Part shown: piece by piece, positions 8,497 through 17,264 of the stretch
Layout of the letters: every line of letters starts with the position of its first letter
How positions within the stretch are numbered: position 1 is the stretch's first letter
Assembly: GCA_964448105.1 (NCBI GenBank)
Contig: CAYUVK010000034.1
Location: 1-44,698 of the forward strand
From: CAVQBP01 sp964448105
Lineage (GTDB): Bacteria; Bacteroidota; Ignavibacteria; Ignavibacteriales; Ignavibacteriaceae
DNA length: 44,698 bases
Direction: 5' to 3'
Position numbers and translations under genes: made by a program
The notes under the pieces: model-generated
Seen by the model: only the letters and a program-made list of their open reading frames with translations
The model's database searches: none
What the model was told of the DNA's origin: nothing

Positions 8497-9201
8497 ATGA
8501 ATTATTTAAAATTACAGCAAGCCGTAAAAGCGCATTCAAATAAGGAACTGGGAATTTTTCTTCAGCGATTCTTTAAAACAGGAAAAGGCGAATATGGAGA
8601 AGGAGATAGATTTGCAGGATTAAAAGTACCTGTCTCAAGGAAAATTGCAAATCAATTTAAAGATTTAACTTTTCCTGATTTACAGAAAATTATAAAATCT
8701 AAAATTCATGAAGAACGGCTTATTGCACTTTTTATCTTAGTTGCAAAATTCAAAAAATCAAAGGATAAAGAAAGAGAAGAGATATTCAAATTTTATTTGA
8801 AAAATATAAGATACGTTAACAATTGGGATCTTGTTGATCTTTCTGCTGAAAAAATTATAGGGGCTTATTTAAAAGATAAGGATACAAAGCTGCTTTTTGA
8901 ATTAGCAAAATCAGAAAATATTTGGGAAAGACGAATCGCAATCATGTCTTCTTTTCATTTTATTAAAGCGCACCAATTTGCAGCAACACTTAAGATATCT
9001 GAGATGTTATTAAAAGATAAACACGATTTAATTCATAAAGCTGTCGGCTGGATGCTTAGAGAAATCGGGAAAAGAGATATCCTGGCTGAAGAAATCTTTC
9101 TTCAAAAATATTATAAAATAATGCCTAGAACTATGTTAAGATATGCAATTGAAAAATTTCCCGAAAATAAAAGGCTGGATTATTTGAAGGGGAATATGTA
9201 A
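8497..9201 (+). CDS. AlkD-like DNA alkylation repair protein
   Basis: A protein of about 234 residues made of HEAT-like helical repeats. It has the hallmarks of the AlkD DNA glycosylase family: GEYGEGDRFAGLKVP near the N-terminus, NNWDLVDLSAEKIIG in the middle and IHKAVGWMLREIGKRD towards the end. AlkD enzymes excise bulky or positively charged alkylpurines. The Asp of NNWDLVD and nearby Trp residues correspond to the lesion-contacting centre. An upstream TTG (8419) extends the frame, but it lies inside the intergenic hairpin and adds residues unlike the family, so I place the start at ATG 8497, which gives the usual length. It is probably cytoplasmic and monocistronic. Confidence 0.85.
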   Translation: MNYLKLQQAVKAHSNKELGIFLQRFFKTGKGEYGEGDRFAGLKVPVSRKIANQFKDLTFPDLQKIIKSKIHEERLIALFILVAKFKKSKDKEREEIFKFYLKNIRYVNNWDLVDLSAEKIIGAYLKDKDTKLLFELAKSENIWERRIAIMSSFHFIKAHQFAATLKISEMLLKDKHDLIHKAVGWMLREIGKRDILAEEIFLQKYYKIMPRTMLRYAIEKFPENKRLDYLKGNM

Positions 9202-9398
9202 AGTAAGATACTGGATGCTTGATATTCGATTCTTGATAATTTACGACTGTACGAATATGAATAGGGGATTCAGAATTAATTTTACTCTATCTCTAATTTA
9301 GAGATCTATAAATATAAACCTCTCTTGCTTTGTGTACCTCCGGTAATTAAATTGCTAATGATTTAACAATAAAACAATATGGCAATTTAACAGTTATA

Positions 9399-9995
9399 AT
9401 GATGATTTTAGTTTTTCTTTTTCAATTAATTATTCTTCAGGCCGGTTCAAATATTATAGGTAAATGGGAACAAATTAATTCCAGCCGTATAGGATTTAAA
9501 GAAACAATGGAATTTACAAGTGATAATGTTACTATAAAAGAAGAATTTTTCAGTAAAAATACATTTGAAGTAAAGGATAATAATTTAAAAGTAACAAAAG
9601 TTGATTCCAACGGGAACAAAGAAGTTATCATCGAATCAGAATTTTATATAAATAAAGATACGCTTATATTCAGCAAGGAAAATGGAAAAATAAAAGATAA
9701 GATGATAAGAATTTCAGGTGATGTTAAGAAAAATAATTTATTAGGATTATGGAAAGGAAAAACAAATAAAGGCGTAGTAACATATTTATCATTTAATGAA
9801 AACGGTTCTAGTTTTTACGATGCAGTCATCCGGTCTGAAAAATTTCGATATTCAATTAATAATAAGGGGATAGTAATTTTTATTCATAACAAACCTCGGA
9901 TTGTTGAATACGAAATAAAAAACAATTTATTAAAAATTTTTTACAAAGACACCGGTGAAGAGTTTAATTACCAAAGAAAAAAAGAGACAAATTAA
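9399..9995 (+). CDS. Secreted lipocalin-like two-repeat protein, function unknown
   Basis: A 198-residue protein of unrecognised specific family. A short hydrophobic N-terminus (MMILVFLFQLIILQAG) suggests export. The mature part looks like two related beta-rich halves. Each opens with a G-x-W phrase (IIGKWEQ at about residue 19 and LLGLWKGK at about 113) followed by alternating strands, a pattern common in lipocalin-like domains of Bacteroidota. Lys and Asn are frequent and there are no cysteines. No partner gene is evident, since flanking genes are separated by about 70-200 bp. Function cannot be inferred beyond possible small-ligand binding. Confidence 0.6.
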   Translation: MMILVFLFQLIILQAGSNIIGKWEQINSSRIGFKETMEFTSDNVTIKEEFFSKNTFEVKDNNLKVTKVDSNGNKEVIIESEFYINKDTLIFSKENGKIKDKMIRISGDVKKNNLLGLWKGKTNKGVVTYLSFNENGSSFYDAVIRSEKFRYSINNKGIVIFIHNKPRIVEYEIKNNLLKIFYKDTGEEFNYQRKKETN

Positions 9996-10065
9996 AAATT
10001 TACAAATTACTATTAAATTACTATTTTATGTTTTAACTGATTAGATAGTATTACGAGTAAGATAG

Positions 10066-12141
10066 TTGAAATCATTTTCTTTTAAAAATTACTATTCCTT
10101 TTTATCCGGCCGGACTGTAGCCCTTATCGAACGGGCTAAAATGACTGAGCATACTTTCATTATTATAATAGCTATAATAATAGGTATCCTTGCGGGTTTT
10201 GCCGGTATAGGAATCAGGGCTTTAATTAAGGAAATATCACTAATATCCTTTCCGGGCGGTGGAACCTTCCTTGATAATGTTTTAAGCGCTCCCTGGTATT
10301 TAATAATCTTGGCACCAACAATTGGTGGACTAATAGTCGGACCTATCATTTACTTCTTTGCACCGGAAGCAAAGGGGCACGGTGTTCCCGAAGTTATGGA
10401 AGCTATTCTATTAAAGGGAGGAAAAATTCGTCCTATTGTTGCTGTTATAAAAGCGCTGGCTTCTGCAATTTCGATAGGTTCCGGGGGTTCGGTTGGAAGG
10501 GAAGGTCCTATTGTTCAAATTGGTGCAAGTTTGGGTTCAACGATCGGGCAATTCTTTAATATACCATCAAAAAAATTAAAAACACTTGTAGGCTGCGGCG
10601 CCGGTGCTGGTATAGCCGCAGCATTTAATGCTCCAATAGCTGGTGCTTTATTTGCCGTAGAAATAATTCTCATGGATTTTGCAGTTGCTCAATTTTCTCC
10701 TATTGTAATTTCTACAGTGATGGCAACAGTTATTTCTCATGCTTTCCAGGGAGATTTTGCGGCTTTTGAAATTAAAGGTTACCAGCTTGTATCTCCTTAT
10801 GAAATAATTTTCTACTTTGGACTTGGTGCAATCACTGGTTTGGGATCTTTTCTTTTCATTAAAGCACTTTACTTTTTCGAGGATTTTTTTGACAACAAAA
10901 TCAAAAAAATACCTGAATATTATAAGCCTGTGATGGGAGGTTTCCTTGTTGGAATAATTGCACTTTTATTCCCGGAAATTATGGGTGTCGGTTATGATTC
11001 AATTAACCAGGCATTGCGTGGGAATGTAATCTGGTATTTTGCTTTAATCTTAGTCTTTACAAAAATAATTGCAACCTCACTAACATTGGGTTCCGGTGGG
11101 TCTGGCGGAATATTTGCCCCTTCACTGTTTATGGGAGCAATGTCCGGAGCTTTCTTCGGATCATTTGTACATGGAATTTATCCCGATATTTCCGCCTCGG
11201 CCGGTGCATATGCTCTTGTTGCTATGGGAGGTTTTGTAGCCGGGACTACAAGGGCTCCAATCACCGCTATTATAATTGTATTCGAATTAACAAAGGATTA
11301 TAATATCATTCTTCCGTTAATGGTAACATGCATAATAAGCACAATTGTTTCATCCAAACTGGCAAGAGAATCTATTTATACCTTAAAGCTTCTTTTACGG
11401 AATATCAATATTAAAGAAGGAGCTGAAACTAATATAATGGAATCTATTTTTGTTAAGGAAATTTATATTACTAATTTTGAACCTATTGGCATAACCGATA
11501 ATTTTTCCCAGGTAATAAATAAATTAATTAAAGGGAAATGGCCTGAATTCCCTGTAATCGATTCACAACAAAATGTCCGCGGGATTATTTCATTATTTGA
11601 TATTAAAGATTATTTATACGAAAGAGATTCGCTGAAAAATTTATTGATAGCCGGAGATATTGCCCGTGCTAATCCTCCCACTGTAACCCCTGATAATAAT
11701 TGCCAGGTAGCATTAGATAAAATGAGGAAACATGATCTTGAAGGTTTACCTGTAACTGTTGGTGATAAGAACAAGAAAATTGTAGGAATGGTTTGGTTAA
11801 AGGATATTCAAGATGCATATCAAAAAGAAGTTGACAGAAGAGAAATAACCTCAAGCCTGGCAAGCAGCATTACAATGAAAGATGAAGAAACACAGATTCA
11901 ATTTCTTGAAGGATATTCTATTGCAGAAATCACCCCTCCTAAGACTTTCATAGGAAAATCAATTAAGCAGTTGAATATTAGAACAATATACGGAGTTGAT
12001 GTTTTATCAATTAAAACTCAAATAAACGGGGAAGCAAAAATAACCGCCATTCCAAGTCCCGATTATGTTATAAAAAAAGACGATACTATAGTGATTGCCG
12101 GAGAAAGTAAAAATATAAATCTTCTAAAGAATATTGCATAA
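10066..12141 (+). CDS. ClC-family chloride channel/antiporter with CBS pair and TrkA-C domain
   Basis: A 691-residue protein, with three parts. The membrane part has the ClC signatures GHGVPEV (about 104-110), GSGGSVGREGP (138-148, gating Glu146) and GSGGIFAPS. A CBS pair follows (about 455-590), then a TrkA-C/RCK-C domain (about 605-690), so ligand control by nucleotides is likely. Two positions differ from the E. coli exchanger. The anion-coordinating Ser of GSGIP is His here. The site of proton-transfer Glu203 appears to be Ile200 (FAVEI where ClC-ec1 has FIIEE). These are family variants rather than damage, but they leave channel versus exchanger open. The start is uncertain: TTG 10066 directly follows a stop codon, and ATG 10141 is the alternative. 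I keep the longer frame because residues 11-25 look like the usual cytoplasmic helix. Confidence 0.88.
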   Translation: MKSFSFKNYYSFLSGRTVALIERAKMTEHTFIIIIAIIIGILAGFAGIGIRALIKEISLISFPGGGTFLDNVLSAPWYLIILAPTIGGLIVGPIIYFFAPEAKGHGVPEVMEAILLKGGKIRPIVAVIKALASAISIGSGGSVGREGPIVQIGASLGSTIGQFFNIPSKKLKTLVGCGAGAGIAAAFNAPIAGALFAVEIILMDFAVAQFSPIVISTVMATVISHAFQGDFAAFEIKGYQLVSPYEIIFYFGLGAITGLGSFLFIKALYFFEDFFDNKIKKIPEYYKPVMGGFLVGIIALLFPEIMGVGYDSINQALRGNVIWYFALILVFTKIIATSLTLGSGGSGGIFAPSLFMGAMSGAFFGSFVHGIYPDISASAGAYALVAMGGFVAGTTRAPITAIIIVFELTKDYNIILPLMVTCIISTIVSSKLARESIYTLKLLLRNINIKEGAETNIMESIFVKEIYITNFEPIGITDNFSQVINKLIKGKWPEFPVIDSQQNVRGIISLFDIKDYLYERDSLKNLLIAGDIARANPPTVTPDNNCQVALDKMRKHDLEGLPVTVGDKNKKIVGMVWLKDIQDAYQKEVDRREITSSLASSITMKDEETQIQFLEGYSIAEITPPKTFIGKSIKQLNIRTIYGVDVLSIKTQINGEAKITAIPSPDYVIKKDDTIVIAGESKNINLLKNIA

Positions 12142-12216
12142 TTTCATTGATTCTTTACACTTTTGAATTTTGAATTTTTACTTTTGACTTAACATTAGGC
12201 GTTTAACATTTTTCAT
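12142..12216. other. Short convergent intergenic spacer with TTTTGAA-type repeats
   Basis: The spacer between the convergent ClC and cytochrome b genes contains chained phrases TTTTGAA, TTTTGAA, TTTTTAC, TTTTGAC. Such degenerate heptads recur between genes in this bacterial group. No hairpin terminator is evident. Confidence 0.4.
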
Positions 12217-14160
12217 TCATAGTTTATTCTTCTTAGCATAACCGATAAATACAAAAATTATACTTACCGCTACAAATGTACCGGCAACAATTATATAGTA
12301 TTCCTTCGGACTGAAAGAAGTAATTTGTATTTCTGCCCGGTTAACACCATTTAGATTTAATATATATGCCTCAATATTTGCAATTTCCTGCTGGGTTAAT
12401 GCATGAGAATCACCGTAATCTTCCATATGAAGCTGGGGATTTGGGCCTTGCGGTACGGAACCGTTTTGAATAATTCTATCAATATTATCAGCAAAGGTTT
12501 GAGGATTCTCGCTAAATAAATTTTTATTAATCGGATTAAGAGAAGGAACTTGACCGCTTAATGAACCTGGATTGGGAACACCCCCTTTCCCATTTGTTCC
12601 ATGGCATGATTCGCAATCTCTCTGAAATAATATAGTACCATGTGCAACATTGCCTATCATATCTGCTGCAGGACCTGTCGCATTTTGTTTATTGCCTCCA
12701 TTGGTTGATGCAGAACTGTTTGTTTGCAAATTGCCTCCCTGATTTTCTGATGAATTTAAAGTCAGCGATGGATTTACAATGTTTTGATTATATGAATTTG
12801 GAGCAGATTCAGGATGGGGACTTAACAAATAATCTGCAAGATTGCTTAATTGTGTTTTATCTAACATAGAAAATGGCGGCATGGGCGATTTAGGATTATG
12901 ACTTCGCGGATTTGTTAACTGAACAATTATCCACTGTTTTGTGCAACCTTTTTTTGATTCGTTCGTTAGATTTGGACCTAATCTACCTCCTCGCCCGCTA
13001 ATGGTATGACAGGATGTACAACCATGAGTATTATAAACATTCTCGCCTCTTAAAGCCGCAGGAGATAGTTTTATTGATTTAATTGAGGTAGATTTTAATT
13101 TTGTTTGAGACTTATTTAAACCACTATTATAACCCATCACAGTCAGAGTAAACAGTAAAACTAAAAATACAAAACCACCGAACATCATAGCCGGTCGCTT
13201 TAAAGGATTCCTTTTAGGTTTGCGGTCAAGGAAAGGAAGAGAAACGAATATTAGAATAACTAATGTCGGGATACCAACTGTCCCTAGCTTTTCTAGCGAA
13301 CCCGGGAAAAACTTGAGTGCCTGGTACAAAAAAAGAAAATTCCATTCAGATTTCGGTAAATATGTTGTATCCAGTGGATCTGCCGGGCCGGTGAATGGCG
13401 GCGGATTAAACGCAGCTAAAGTAACAAGCAATAAAAATAATAATACTGCAACAACCATATCTTTACTTACCTGTTCCGGCCAAAAGTCACTTTTTATTTT
13501 CCTTTTTTCTTCAGTCCAAGGACCTACACTTCCGAATTTCCTGAAAGCAGCAAAATGAACGGCAATCATTATTACTGCAATACTTGGAATTATTGCCGTA
13601 TGCAGAATAAATAATCGCGATAGGGTTAATTGTCCAATCTTACTACCCCCAATCAGCAAATATTTTAAACCATTTCCGATAAAAGGGGTTGTTCCTGCAA
13701 TGCTGGTTCCTACTACAGTTGCCCAGTAACCTCTCTCATCCCATGGTAACGCGGCACCCGTAAAGCTTAGTGCAATAGTTAAAAGAAGCAATACAACTCC
13801 AAACAACCACGTCAATTCACGGGGTTTTTTATACGCTCCCCAAATAAAAACTCTCAAGATGTGAAGACCGACCAAAATTACCATGGCGGTTGCTCCCCAA
13901 TAATGTAGACCGTGAATTAACCATCCATAAGGAACAAAAAGACGCAGAAAATTTAAGCTGTCATATGCGTGATCTACTGTAGGAACATAATAAAACAACT
14001 GCCAGATACCTGTAACCATTTGAAGAATGAATACAAATAATGTTGCGCTTCCTAAAGTGAAAAAATAGCTCGCTCCACCTGTGATCTCCTCGTCTAAACC
14101 TAACTGAAGAACTTTCGCAACCGGTATCCTATCGTTAATCCATTTCCAAATTCCGTGCAT
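12217..14160 (-). CDS. Cytochrome b fused to two c-type heme domains (quinol oxidase/reductase subunit)
   Basis: A 647-residue membrane protein that with the Rieske protein upstream should form a quinol:cytochrome c oxidoreductase. Residues 1-215 are a cytochrome b6-like core with heme ligands His86/His100 (13 residues between) and His187/His202 (14 between), the b6-type spacing. Residues about 230-345 are the subunit IV-like part, with SEW (271-273) at the place of the Qo-site PEW motif. Then come two c-type heme domains: CTSCH (381-385, candidate Met ligand in MPPF, 427) and CESCH (516-520, candidate Met579), joined by a Ser/Asn-rich linker (about 455-495). A final membrane helix (about 622-641) anchors the second heme domain. 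The fusion replaces a separate cytochrome c1. It starts 10 bp after the Rieske stop, with an AGGA site before the ATG. Confidence 0.92.
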   Translation of the reverse strand: MHGIWKWINDRIPVAKVLQLGLDEEITGGASYFFTLGSATLFVFILQMVTGIWQLFYYVPTVDHAYDSLNFLRLFVPYGWLIHGLHYWGATAMVILVGLHILRVFIWGAYKKPRELTWLFGVVLLLLTIALSFTGAALPWDERGYWATVVGTSIAGTTPFIGNGLKYLLIGGSKIGQLTLSRLFILHTAIIPSIAVIMIAVHFAAFRKFGSVGPWTEEKRKIKSDFWPEQVSKDMVVAVLLFLLLVTLAAFNPPPFTGPADPLDTTYLPKSEWNFLFLYQALKFFPGSLEKLGTVGIPTLVILIFVSLPFLDRKPKRNPLKRPAMMFGGFVFLVLLFTLTVMGYNSGLNKSQTKLKSTSIKSIKLSPAALRGENVYNTHGCTSCHTISGRGGRLGPNLTNESKKGCTKQWIIVQLTNPRSHNPKSPMPPFSMLDKTQLSNLADYLLSPHPESAPNSYNQNIVNPSLTLNSSENQGGNLQTNSSASTNGGNKQNATGPAADMIGNVAHGTILFQRDCESCHGTNGKGGVPNPGSLSGQVPSLNPINKNLFSENPQTFADNIDRIIQNGSVPQGPNPQLHMEDYGDSHALTQQEIANIEAYILNLNGVNRAEIQITSFSPKEYYIIVAGTFVAVSIIFVFIGYAKKNKL

Positions 14161-14170
14161 ATAAAAAATC

Positions 14171-14704
14171 CTATATTACTTCTTTCTTTTCTATCCCGGG
14201 TTTAAATCTTTCCCAAATAACATACAGATAATTATTCTCAATTTTTTTAGGTAAACGGTCTAATGGTCTGGGTGAAGGACCAGAAACAACATTGCCATCA
14301 ATATTAAATACACTGTGATGACAGGGACAAATAAATAATTTACGATCACTATTCCACTGATACCTGCAGCCTAGATGGGGACAAATTGGTGAAAAGATAG
14401 TGACATTGGAATTTGATTTTTTTATTACCCATACTTCCTGTGCTTTTGTACTCTTAATGAAAGCATCTTCTTCAGTCAGTACAAAAGATGGTTCAACCGG
14501 TTCATTTTCAGGGATTGAATTAAGTGATGTTACTTTAGAATATGATCTGCTTTTCTTATTACTTATAGTTCCAACCAAAGTCTCGATCATGGGAACACTT
14601 AAGGAGAAAGCAATAAATCCTGCAAACACACCGCTTAGAATTTTGAAGAAGTTGCGTCTTGTTATTTGCGGCGTATCATTTTGCTTAAAATTATCTGTCA
14701 ACAT
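14171..14704 (-). CDS. Rieske iron-sulfur protein of a bc-type complex
   Basis: A 177-residue [2Fe-2S] subunit that takes electrons from quinol and passes them to the c-type hemes. The cluster motifs are CPHLGC (ligands Cys108 and His110, disulfide Cys113) and CPCHHS (ligands Cys126 and His129, disulfide Cys128). The N-terminus carries a twin-arginine-like TRRNFFK (15-21) before a hydrophobic helix, so it is probably Tat-exported and stays anchored. The conserved SGPSPRPLDRLP loop follows the second cluster motif. It is first in the operon with the cytochrome b-c fusion. The gap upstream holds a terminator of the preceding operon and presumably its own promoter. Confidence 0.95.
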   Translation of the reverse strand: MLTDNFKQNDTPQITRRNFFKILSGVFAGFIAFSLSVPMIETLVGTISNKKSRSYSKVTSLNSIPENEPVEPSFVLTEEDAFIKSTKAQEVWVIKKSNSNVTIFSPICPHLGCRYQWNSDRKLFICPCHHSVFNIDGNVVSGPSPRPLDRLPKKIENNYLYVIWERFKPGIEKKEVI

Positions 14705-15000
14705 AAATGTTACCTTAATATTGCCGGACTTGTAAATACTTGTTCTTTTTTAATATCTTGAATTATTAAATATTGATTGAACTTTTATTCATATAGAGCG
14801 ATTTCTGAACATTCATAAATTATACTCTCTTTTTCTCAAAAATTTTTGCATCCAATCAAGAATAATACTGTTTCAAATCAAATGGAAAAAGTTGAGTAGA
14901 AATAAAAAGGCAAAAGGAGAATTGATTCTGAATGAATCAGTCCTCCTAAAATTATTCAAACACTCAGATACATTTTTCTTATACAATCTGTTTTACCTAG
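14705..15000. promoter_or_regulatory. Intergenic region: terminator of the upstream operon and promoter of the Rieske operon
   Basis: About 296 bp without a convincing gene. The distal part holds the terminator hairpin at 14916-14946. The part next to the Rieske gene must hold its promoter, although no clear -35/-10 pair could be assigned. Confidence 0.45.
14916..14946 (-). terminator. Rho-independent terminator after the heme-porin operon
   Basis: A 13-bp stem with two G-U type pairs (GGAGAATTGATTC against GAATCAGTCCTCC) and a 5-nt loop TGAAT. On the minus strand it is followed by TTTTGCCTTTTTATTT, as expected for intrinsic termination. It lies about 55 bp past the stop of the barrel protein at 15001. 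Confidence 0.75.
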
Positions 15001-16329
15001 TTAAAAAGCGATCCAACTGTCTACATAAAGTGTATTATTATCAGAGGCATTTCTACCCGAACCATCATAATTACTACTTCCTCCGTTAAATTTGCTGTAA
15101 GCGATGTATTGGACAGAAAATTTGCTGTTCAGCCAGGGTTCATAATCGAGCTCAGCTATCAAACCATTGCTGTCAGGTTTACCATTAATACTTCCATCAA
15201 CACTTTCCGGCATATATAATTCCTTCATTGCATCTCCATTAATTAAAAAGTAACCCAAAGACAAACCAACCCGCTGATGTATATAATAATTCCCGACAAT
15301 TTTAAAGGAATTAAGAGAATTTGATTTGCTTCCCAAATTAGGGCCTAATGTTGCATTTAATTTCTGAGATTCGTGTATCCAGGAAGTATGAGCCGTTATC
15401 ATATTGTTACCTAGACTTTTTTCATAATTTAGATCAAAACCGATATCGGTATAATTATCAGTCATTCCTGTTATACCGGCAGGGTACATGTCCGCAGAAA
15501 GACCGTATGTGCCCAATTCTAAATAGTCGCTGCCAAATTCTTTTTGAAGTGCCAGTCTCCAGTATGGTGCTAAAGATTTTAAAATACCGGCTGAAGTGCT
15601 GTCGGGAGGATTCGGAGCACCCTGTTGAGCAGATCTATACAGACTTACTTCTCCATAAATTAAATTATCCCATAATCCATACGCGCCCAAACCGGCAACG
15701 TTTTGGGCTAACCCTCCTTCTATAAGTGTTGCGGCTGCCGGGGTAGGCGCCACAGCAGATGAAGCATAGGGGAATCCCCATGCAGGGGTACTGTTCCATA
15801 AATCCTGCACAGTAGGATTATTATTTAAAGTAAAACCGTAAATTAGATTTTGGGAAGCTAATTCTGTTTGATTTGCATATCTCAAATCTGCGTTATCCAT
15901 GCCAATTGAACCACCTTGATCATCATAAGTAACTTGAATAAATCCCCCGATTTTGGGAGTTATTTCTCCAGCCAGGAACATACTTAATTGTTGAGGGAGT
16001 GATACATTATTATTTTGTGTACCGGGCTGCTCCTTACTTTTATATGTGTAAGAAGCTTGAATCATAGTTGAGACTTCAGGTATATTAATCAGATTAAGAT
16101 TTAAATTACCATTTTGATCAGTAGACTGAACAGAAGCTATTCCTGTTAATGTATATCCGTTTAATTTAAATAACCTGCCAAATGCATTAAGTTCGGGAAA
16201 CATTGTATGACATGAGCTGCAGGGCATATTTGTCTGCCGTGCAAAACTCGGAATTGCCCATACATTGTTTGGAATTAAAAGTAAAACTATTACTATGAAA
16301 AACAGCGAAAAATATTTTTTAACATCCAT
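15001..16329 (-). CDS. Outer-membrane beta-barrel with an N-terminal c-type heme motif
   Basis: A 442-residue exported protein. After the signal peptide (about 1-25, ending in WAIPSFA) comes a single heme-binding motif CSSCH (about 37-41) inside the phrase MFPELNAFGRLFKLNGYTLTG. The rest is a long run of amphipathic beta strands ending in an aromatic residue (WIAF at the C-terminus), as in outer-membrane barrels. Proteins with this heme-plus-barrel layout occur beside respiratory cytochromes in several phyla, but their role is not firmly known. It could carry electrons across the outer membrane or act as a heme-tagged porin. The gene follows the monoheme cytochrome c gene by 18 bp, is preceded by AAAGGAA, and is closed by a terminator. 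Confidence 0.75.
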   Translation of the reverse strand: MDVKKYFSLFFIVIVLLLIPNNVWAIPSFARQTNMPCSSCHTMFPELNAFGRLFKLNGYTLTGIASVQSTDQNGNLNLNLINIPEVSTMIQASYTYKSKEQPGTQNNNVSLPQQLSMFLAGEITPKIGGFIQVTYDDQGGSIGMDNADLRYANQTELASQNLIYGFTLNNNPTVQDLWNSTPAWGFPYASSAVAPTPAAATLIEGGLAQNVAGLGAYGLWDNLIYGEVSLYRSAQQGAPNPPDSTSAGILKSLAPYWRLALQKEFGSDYLELGTYGLSADMYPAGITGMTDNYTDIGFDLNYEKSLGNNMITAHTSWIHESQKLNATLGPNLGSKSNSLNSFKIVGNYYIHQRVGLSLGYFLINGDAMKELYMPESVDGSINGKPDSNGLIAELDYEPWLNSKFSVQYIAYSKFNGGSSNYDGSGRNASDNNTLYVDSWIAF

Positions 16330-16347
16330 AATATATTCCTTTCAATC

Positions 16348-16800
16348 TCATTTCTTTCCTAATTGACGTATATAATCAACTAGTTCCCAGCGCTGCTTTT
16401 TTGAAAGAGCAAACTTCCAAGAAACCATCGGGGGTTTGCCAGTTGTTATTTTCCAGAATAAAGCACCATCGGATTGCTTTTGTGTTTGTTTTAATGTAAG
16501 ATTAGCTGGTTTAGGACTTAATCCGGCTGCCGAAGGGCCGTTCCCCTTACCTTTATCTCCATGACAAGTAACACAGTATGTTTGAAATATATTTTTACCG
16601 TCTTTAGCTGCCTCTAATTTTCCGGCTAAAGGATTTTTCAAGGTATCGGCAGATTTTGGTGCTTTCCAGGTTGTGGCTCCCGATTGTTTTGATTGTTCAT
16701 TTTTATTTGTTCCGGATTTTGCATAAGTGATAAGCAATGAACAAAATAAAACTGTAACTAAAGTCATATATATAATTTTTAAAATAATTCCCTTTTTCAT
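16348..16800 (-). CDS. Monoheme cytochrome c, exported
   Basis: A small class I cytochrome c of about 150 residues. An N-terminal hydrophobic segment (signal or anchor) and a Ser/Lys-rich linker precede the heme site CVTCHGDKGKGNG and a downstream KPANLT. The probable axial Met lies in the PPMVSWKFALSKKQRWELVDYIRQLG tail (described in parts: PPMVSW then WELVDYIRQLG). It probably shuttles electrons in the periplasm between the bc-type complex and a terminal partner. I choose ATG 16800 rather than TTG 16836, because GGAGTAAAA directly precedes 16800 and the next residues form a normal signal sequence. It lies between a small unknown exported protein and the heme barrel on the same strand. Confidence 0.88.
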   Translation of the reverse strand: MKKGIILKIIYMTLVTVLFCSLLITYAKSGTNKNEQSKQSGATTWKAPKSADTLKNPLAGKLEAAKDGKNIFQTYCVTCHGDKGKGNGPSAAGLSPKPANLTLKQTQKQSDGALFWKITTGKPPMVSWKFALSKKQRWELVDYIRQLGKK

Positions 16801-16886
16801 TTTTACTCCAATTAATTTAATTCCAAGTATTGGCAATTAATTATTGCCGCAAACTTTAAATAATGTCCTATAATGAATTGAAATTA

Positions 16887-17264
16887 CTAAATCAGAAGGA
16901 ATTCAGATTGAATAGACTTTTGGCTTTGTGTTAAAGTTGGAAGGAAGATATTTAATTGACTAAAATTTTTGTGATTATAGGTTATTTCATCATTACCAGT
17001 AAATATCTTAAGTGAATAATTAATCAAATTGCTTACTTTTGAATAGTCATCAAAAACGATTGCTCCTATTCTTAAAAAATTTCTTTCACAATGATTTAGT
17101 CTATGATTTGCATTATTGTTAGTTAATGAGCTTTGTGAAATGATATTTTCACTTGTAATATCCTGGGATTTAATATTTTTTTTGTAATTATTAGTATTTC
17201 CGGAGTTCAAATTAAATATTGTAAGAACTCCCAAAAAAATAAATATTGTTAAAATACTTTTCAT
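16887..17264 (-). CDS. Small putative exported protein, unrecognised
   Basis: A 125-residue protein I do not recognise. It starts with a signal-like segment (MKSILTIFIFLGVLTIFNL), then an Asn/Ser/Lys-rich low-complexity stretch to about residue 55. A possibly folded part follows with a single Cys (NHCERNFLRIGAIVFDDYSK) and a polar tail. It is 86 bp upstream of the cytochrome c gene on the same strand and could be the first gene of that operon. Codon use is very AT-rich and no homologous motif is visible, so this may be a lineage-specific protein. Confidence 0.45.
   Translation of the reverse strand: MKSILTIFIFLGVLTIFNLNSGNTNNYKKNIKSQDITSENIISQSSLTNNNANHRLNHCERNFLRIGAIVFDDYSKVSNLINYSLKIFTGNDEITYNHKNFSQLNIFLPTLTQSQKSIQSEFLLI

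Noticed and set aside
14892..15089. Possible 65-residue plus-strand ORF near the Rieske operon
   Set aside because: It runs across the terminator hairpin and into the antisense of the heme-barrel gene, with no ribosome-binding site.
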